NCBI GenBank assembly: GCA_018066005.1
Contig: JAGHSG010000109.1
Span: 1-9,125 of the forward strand
Length of the DNA: 9,125 nt
Source: Bacteroidales bacterium
GTDB taxonomy: Bacteria > Bacteroidota > Bacteroidia > Bacteroidales > Paludibacteraceae
Direction of reading: 5' to 3'
The notes under the pieces were generated by a model, which searched no databases, was not told where the DNA came from, and saw only the letters and a program-made list of their open reading frames with translations. Shown one piece after another: positions 6,190-9,125 of this stretch. Each line of letters begins with the position of its first letter. Positions within the stretch are counted from its first letter, which is position 1. The position numbers and the translations under genes were made by a program.

Positions 6190-7072
6190 CCGGTTCTTCT
6201 GGGACGACGGGAGTGGTGCTGTGGACAAAGTCGTAAGCGGTGTGCAAGGCTTGCTCGTTCTCGTCGGGAGTAGTGGACCACTTGGCAAACTTAACCAAAT
6301 CCGCCAAGGACAGCATCTGTTTGAGCCGCTGGTAGAGGTCGGGTTGGTCATTCAGAACAGGACGCACTTCACGTAAGGTCTCATCGGAGGTCTTTTCCGT
6401 AGAATGGATATCAAAGCGCGAACCTATGTATTCACGTACGACATCGGTCAGTTCGGTGTGGTACTCTTTTACCTTACCGGCTTGCCATATCTTTTCCTCC
6501 TTAATCTTATCCAATTTCTCCAAAGCCACTTCTTCGGCAGGACGTGCCGGCTCTTGGGGAAGGTCTTCGATAAGTCCTTGTTTACGAGCTAGATAGCGAT
6601 AGATATAATAACCTCCGACAGCCAGACCGGCGAGTAATAATCCGAGCAATATCCATCGGCATATTCCCCACCACCAAATGGGGGCTTTTTGAATAGGTTT
6701 GATGTCCGTGATGGCCTGCGTCGTATCCATCTCAAAGGGTTGCACGACGTTGAGCGTCAGGTTGTCGGACCAAAACGTGTCTTTACCCGCTGCAAAAGCG
6801 ATTCCCGGAATGGAATAGAGGGAGTCTTTGAAACACGTCAGGGTCAGGTATTGGTCGTATTGTACCCGTCCGTCTTTGAGGTCTAAGGTATCCACAATCG
6901 TGCGGTCCACAATCTCAATATCCGGTATGAGTGTCTCGCCATAAACGGGAAACGCCACTTTTTCCGTTTGGTCAGCCGTAACGCGCAGATGCAAGTCCGT
7001 TTGGTCACCCAGGAAAAGTGTGGTCGAATCCAACGAAGCAGAGACAATAATAGCAAGTAGTATCTTCAGCAT
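6167..7072 (-). CDS. Bat-operon membrane protein: signal, beta domain, TM, helical tail
   Basis: This 301-residue protein occupies the slot between the DUF58 gene and batA that usually holds a poorly characterised Bat-operon protein. Residues 1-13 look like a short signal sequence or anchor. About 15-112 is beta-rich and BatD-like (FLGDQTDLHLRVTADQ; DSLYSIPGIAFAAG). A TM helix follows the WWW motif (133-135), at about 138-160. A charged linker (165-195) leads to a cytoplasmic helical domain (about 196-284) containing ELTDVVREYIGSRF and LSLADLVKFAKW. That domain resembles the C-terminal cytoplasmic domain of BatD, so this may be a small BatD-like paralogue that adapts cytosolic DUF58/MoxR to the membrane; that is inference. 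The start is 4 bp after the DUF58 stop. The last six residues and the stop codon (SLNSNL then TAA) are written in the heptamer repeat leading into batA, so the C-terminus may have been reset by repeat growth. Confidence 0.85.
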   Translation of the reverse strand: MLKILLAIIVSASLDSTTLFLGDQTDLHLRVTADQTEKVAFPVYGETLIPDIEIVDRTIVDTLDLKDGRVQYDQYLTLTCFKDSLYSIPGIAFAAGKDTFWSDNLTLNVVQPFEMDTTQAITDIKPIQKAPIWWWGICRWILLGLLLAGLAVGGYYIYRYLARKQGLIEDLPQEPARPAEEVALEKLDKIKEEKIWQAGKVKEYHTELTDVVREYIGSRFDIHSTEKTSDETLREVRPVLNDQPDLYQRLKQMLSLADLVKFAKWSTTPDENEQALHTAYDFVHSTTPVVPEEPESLNSNL

Positions 7073-7076
7073 GATT

Positions 7077-7952
7077 TTATTGCTTAAATAGTTTCATAAG
7101 GGCTTTGACATAGTCTTCATCCGTGCGGACGGAGACGGTGTTCGTGCCTGTTTTGGTAAAGAGTGTTTTGAGTTGCTCCTGGTTGTTGCGCCAGTTCTGC
7201 TCGTATGCCGCCCGTACGGACGTTACGGATGTGTCTATCCACGTGGCTTGCCCTGTCTCGGCATCTTTGAACTGTACAAGTCCGAGGTCCGGCAGACAGG
7301 TGTCGCGGCGGTCGTATATCTGAATAACGTTCACATCGTGGCGGTTACCGGCTACCAGTAGAGGTTTCTCCAAGGCTTGGATATGTTGCGGCTGGAGCAA
7401 TAAATCACTAATCAGGAACGCTGCGCAACGACGTTTTTGGGCGTTGGTGAAGTATTCCAAGGCTTGTGCTACATTGGTTCCTTGCGACTCCGGTTCAAAA
7501 CTCAATAATTCGCGGATGATGTGCAAGACATGCGACTTACCTTTCTTGGCCGGAATGAATTTCTCTATCTTGTCGGAGAAGAACAGCACGCCCACTTTAT
7601 CGTTGTTTTGGATGGTGGAGAAAGCCAATGTGGCCGCCACTTCCGCCATCATGTCGCGTTTGAACTGCGACAGGGTGCCGAAGTTGCGTGAGCCGCTGAC
7701 ATCCACAAGGAGCATGACGGTCAGTTCGCGCTCCTCCTCAAAGACCTTGATATAGGGCTTGTTGAGTCGTGCGGTCACATTCCAGTCGATGGAGCGCACA
7801 TCGTCACCGGGTTGGTATTCGCGCACCTCGCTGAACGCCATACCACGACCTTTGAACTGGCTGTGGTACTCGCCGGCGAAGATATTGCGACTCAAACCTC
7901 GGGTCTTGATTTCTATCTTCCTAACTTTTTGTAATAATTCTTCTGAAGTCAT
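7077..7952 (-). CDS. DUF58 protein with von Willebrand factor A fold
   Basis: This 291-residue protein has no signal peptide or TM helix and should be cytosolic. The DUF58 signature is clear: GRGMAFSEVREYQPGDDVR (35-53) and SIDWNVTARLNKPYIK (54-69). A vWA-like core follows, with a full MIDAS set: DVSGS at 84-88 (D84, S86, S88), T159 in QGTNVAQAL and D183 in FLISDLL. DUF58 genes routinely follow moxR, and the pair is thought to be an AAA+ ATPase with its vWA-type partner. This supports a role as the cytosolic bridge between MoxR and membrane Bat proteins; the mechanism is not settled. The start ATG at 7952 is supported by a GAGGAG site 8 nt upstream, one of the few strong Shine-Dalgarno sites here. 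It is separated from moxR by 127 bp, the widest gap in the operon. Confidence 0.94.
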   Translation of the reverse strand: MTSEELLQKVRKIEIKTRGLSRNIFAGEYHSQFKGRGMAFSEVREYQPGDDVRSIDWNVTARLNKPYIKVFEEERELTVMLLVDVSGSRNFGTLSQFKRDMMAEVAATLAFSTIQNNDKVGVLFFSDKIEKFIPAKKGKSHVLHIIRELLSFEPESQGTNVAQALEYFTNAQKRRCAAFLISDLLLQPQHIQALEKPLLVAGNRHDVNVIQIYDRRDTCLPDLGLVQFKDAETGQATWIDTSVTSVRAAYEQNWRNNQEQLKTLFTKTGTNTVSVRTDEDYVKALMKLFKQ

Positions 7953-7960
7953 TATTTATA

Positions 7961-7966
7961 CTCCTC
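7961..7966 (-). promoter_or_regulatory. Ribosome binding site for the DUF58 gene (GAGGAG)
   Basis: GAGGAG on the minus strand sits 8 nt before ATG 7952 and fixes the start of the DUF58 protein. It stands out because most starts in this window lack a Shine-Dalgarno sequence. Confidence 0.7.
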
Positions 7967-7985
7967 ATAAATATACTTAAAACAG

Positions 7986-8036
7986 TATGAGATTCCTATG
8001 AGGTTCCTATGAGATTCCTATGAGGTTCCTATAAGG
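7986..8036. repeat. 11-bp tandem repeat in the moxR-DUF58 gap
   Basis: Four 11-bp units on the + strand alternate between TATGAGATTCC (7986, 8008) and TATGAGGTTCC (7997, 8019), followed by a partial TATAAGG (8030-8036). The A/G alternation makes a 22-bp higher-order unit, suggesting duplication of a dimer. It lies in the transcribed 127-bp gap after the moxR stop. The rest of the gap (8037-8079) shows no clear hairpin or gene. Confidence 0.9.
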
Positions 8037-8079
8037 ACACACGATAACCGCACGGCAACCTTTTGGCACGCGGAGGTGC

Positions 8080-8994
8080 TTAGGGAACTTGAACAGCATT
8101 CAGCACTTCGGTAATGATGTCTTCGGCGGTCAAGTTGTTGGCTTCTGCCTCGTAGGTCAGACCGATACGGTGACGGAGAACGTCGTAGCAGACGGCGCGT
8201 ACATCTTCGGGCACTACGTATCCGCGGCGGTGGACAAAGGCGTATGCGCGGGCAGCCAAAGCAAGGTTGATGGAAGCACGCGGACTACCACCAAAAGCAA
8301 TCATCGGTTGCATTTTATCCAAACCATAAGCCTTGGGGTCACGGGTGGCAAAGACGATATCGACGATGTATTTCTCAATTTTCTCATCGATATATACTTG
8401 GCGCACGATTTCGCGGGCACGTTTAATATCATCGGTAGAGAGAATAGGCAGCACTTGTTTCTTGTCACCCGTAATATTCTGACGGATAATCTGTTGCTCT
8501 TCTTCTTTCTTAGGATAACCGATAACGACCTTAAGCATAAAACGGTCGGTTTGTGCTTCGGGCAGAGGGTAGGTACCTTCTTGCTCAATGGGGTTTTGGG
8601 TCGCCAAAACGAGGAAGGGATCATCCAATGCAAAAGTCTCTTCTCCAATGGTCACTTGACGTTCCTGCATGGCTTCCAAAAGGGCAGATTGCACTTTGGC
8701 AGGAGCACGGTTAATCTCATCGGCCAATACGAAGTTGGCAAAGATAGGACCGCGTTTGATGGAGAATTCCTCTTTTTTCTGACTATATATCTGTGTACCG
8801 ATGACGTCGGCAGGCAGTAAGTCCGGAGTGAACTGAATACGGCTGAACTTGGCTTTGATTAGGTCGGATAGTGTCTTGATAGCCAATGTCTTGGCCAAAC
8901 CGGGCACACCTTCAAGCAAAATATGTCCGTCCGATAGCAAACCAATCAATAGGGATTCAACGAGGTGTTTTTGCCCTACAATAACTTGATTCAT
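8080..8994 (-). CDS. moxR: MoxR-family AAA+ ATPase (N-terminus frameshifted)
   Basis: The continuous frame from ATG 8994 encodes 304 residues of a MoxR AAA+ ATPase, a cytosolic chaperone-like ATPase paired with vWA proteins. Seen in order: MNQVIVGQ at the start; Walker A GVPGLAKT (29-36); FTPDLLPADVIG (55-66); Walker B FVLADEINRAP (88-98); sensor 1 ATQNP (131-135); EGTYPLPEAQTDRF with the likely arginine finger (139-152); sensor 2 region GGSPRAS; and the C-terminal lid ending NAVQVP. MoxR of Bacteroidota normally has about 25 more residues at the N-terminus. These are encoded just upstream but in another frame (see 8991-9077); the repaired protein would be 331 residues. A TTG at 9000 is the only other nearby near-standard start in frame, and an in-frame TGA at 9061-9063 blocks further extension. 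The ATPase core is intact. Probably the first gene of the operon; no promoter is recognisable in the 48 bp upstream. Confidence 0.93.
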   Translation of the reverse strand: MNQVIVGQKHLVESLLIGLLSDGHILLEGVPGLAKTLAIKTLSDLIKAKFSRIQFTPDLLPADVIGTQIYSQKKEEFSIKRGPIFANFVLADEINRAPAKVQSALLEAMQERQVTIGEETFALDDPFLVLATQNPIEQEGTYPLPEAQTDRFMLKVVIGYPKKEEEQQIIRQNITGDKKQVLPILSTDDIKRAREIVRQVYIDEKIEKYIVDIVFATRDPKAYGLDKMQPMIAFGGSPRASINLALAARAYAFVHRRGYVVPEDVRAVCYDVLRHRIGLTYEAEANNLTAEDIITEVLNAVQVP

Positions 8995-9077
8995 GCCCAA
9001 TGTGAGGGCATCAACAAATGAACTCTCTCGCTCAATACGCTCTCCTGGAGTTCGCGAATGTCAACAGTAGTTGTCAT
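8991..9077 (-). pseudogene. moxR: Displaced 5' end of moxR (28-codon frame with +2 or -1 shift)
   Basis: A frame opens at ATG 9077 and begins MTTTVDIRELQ, the expected start of a Bacteroidota MoxR. It then runs out of phase and ends at a TGA (8991-8993) that overlaps ATG 8994 as ATGA. In the main moxR frame the same DNA encodes ERIERESSFVDALTLG directly before MNQVIVGQ, which is the expected continuation. The phase changes at about 9040-9047, in CAGGAGAG. Removing one AG from GAGAG gives a seamless LQERIERE reading. The cause is either a 2-base sequencing or assembly insertion or a real mutation. If real, the ATGA overlap could still allow MoxR to be made by re-initiation. The upstream start sits in very AT-rich DNA with no Shine-Dalgarno site. 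Confidence 0.8.
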
Positions 9078-9125
9078 AATTTATATATATTTTAATTTAC
9101 TTTTTGTCGTTACAAGTCCTTAAAA

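Noticed and set aside
8089..8820. 243-codon open frame on the + strand opposite moxR
   Set aside because: It lies wholly antisense to a clear AAA+ ATPase and shows no recognisable domain. It is a by-product of codon bias.
718..9077. A previously undescribed multi-gene system
   Set aside because: Gene order and motifs match the known Bat aerotolerance operon. Only the repeats, the moxR frameshift and the trailing lipoprotein depart from it.
9078..9125. Promoter for the operon (Bacteroidota -7 TAnnTTTG, -33 TTTG)
   Set aside because: The leader is AT-rich, but no properly spaced pair of boxes is present. The promoter may lie beyond the window.

Overview
The window looks like a fragment of a Bacteroidales-type (phylum Bacteroidota) genome. 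It carries a complete Bat (Bacteroides aerotolerance) operon in the usual gene order for that group: moxR, DUF58 gene, a 301-residue membrane protein, batA, batB, batC, batD, batE. Shine-Dalgarno signals are weak or absent at most starts, which also fits. The species cannot be named from the sequence alone.

Every supported gene lies on the minus strand, so transcription runs from the right edge to the left. From right to left: a short AT-rich leader (9078-9125) with no promoter I can defend; moxR (AAA+ ATPase), whose first ~27 codons are out of frame with the rest; a 127-bp gap with an 11-bp tandem repeat; a cytosolic DUF58/vWA protein; a 301-residue signal/beta-domain/TM/helical protein; batA and batB (membrane-anchored vWA proteins, stop and start 1 bp apart); batC (periplasmic TPR protein with a Gln/Asn tract); batD (large periplasmic beta-domain protein with one TM); batE (TPR, two TM, SH3b). 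Last comes a 5'-complete, 3'-truncated gene for a vWA-like lipoprotein that runs off the left edge. Coding density is very high, and the longest gap is 127 bp.

By family knowledge, the MoxR ATPase and vWA proteins probably form a chaperone-like or metal-dependent assembly. BatA/BatB/DUF58 would supply MIDAS adhesion domains at the membrane, and BatC/BatD/BatE would supply periplasmic and membrane protein-interaction modules. The operon was named for aerotolerance in Bacteroides fragilis, but its biochemical role is unsettled.

The system itself is known. The less ordinary content is a set of short tandem DNA words, mostly with 7-bp period, concentrated at gene junctions. One family supplies the signal-peptide hydrophobic core of three genes (lipoprotein, batE, batD) in the same reading frame. 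A second heptamer does the same in batC. A third covers two intergenic junctions and one stop codon. An 8-bp word encodes an 8-residue repeat in BatD. Also notable are the moxR 5' frameshift and the lipoprotein's apparent lack of the first MIDAS motif.
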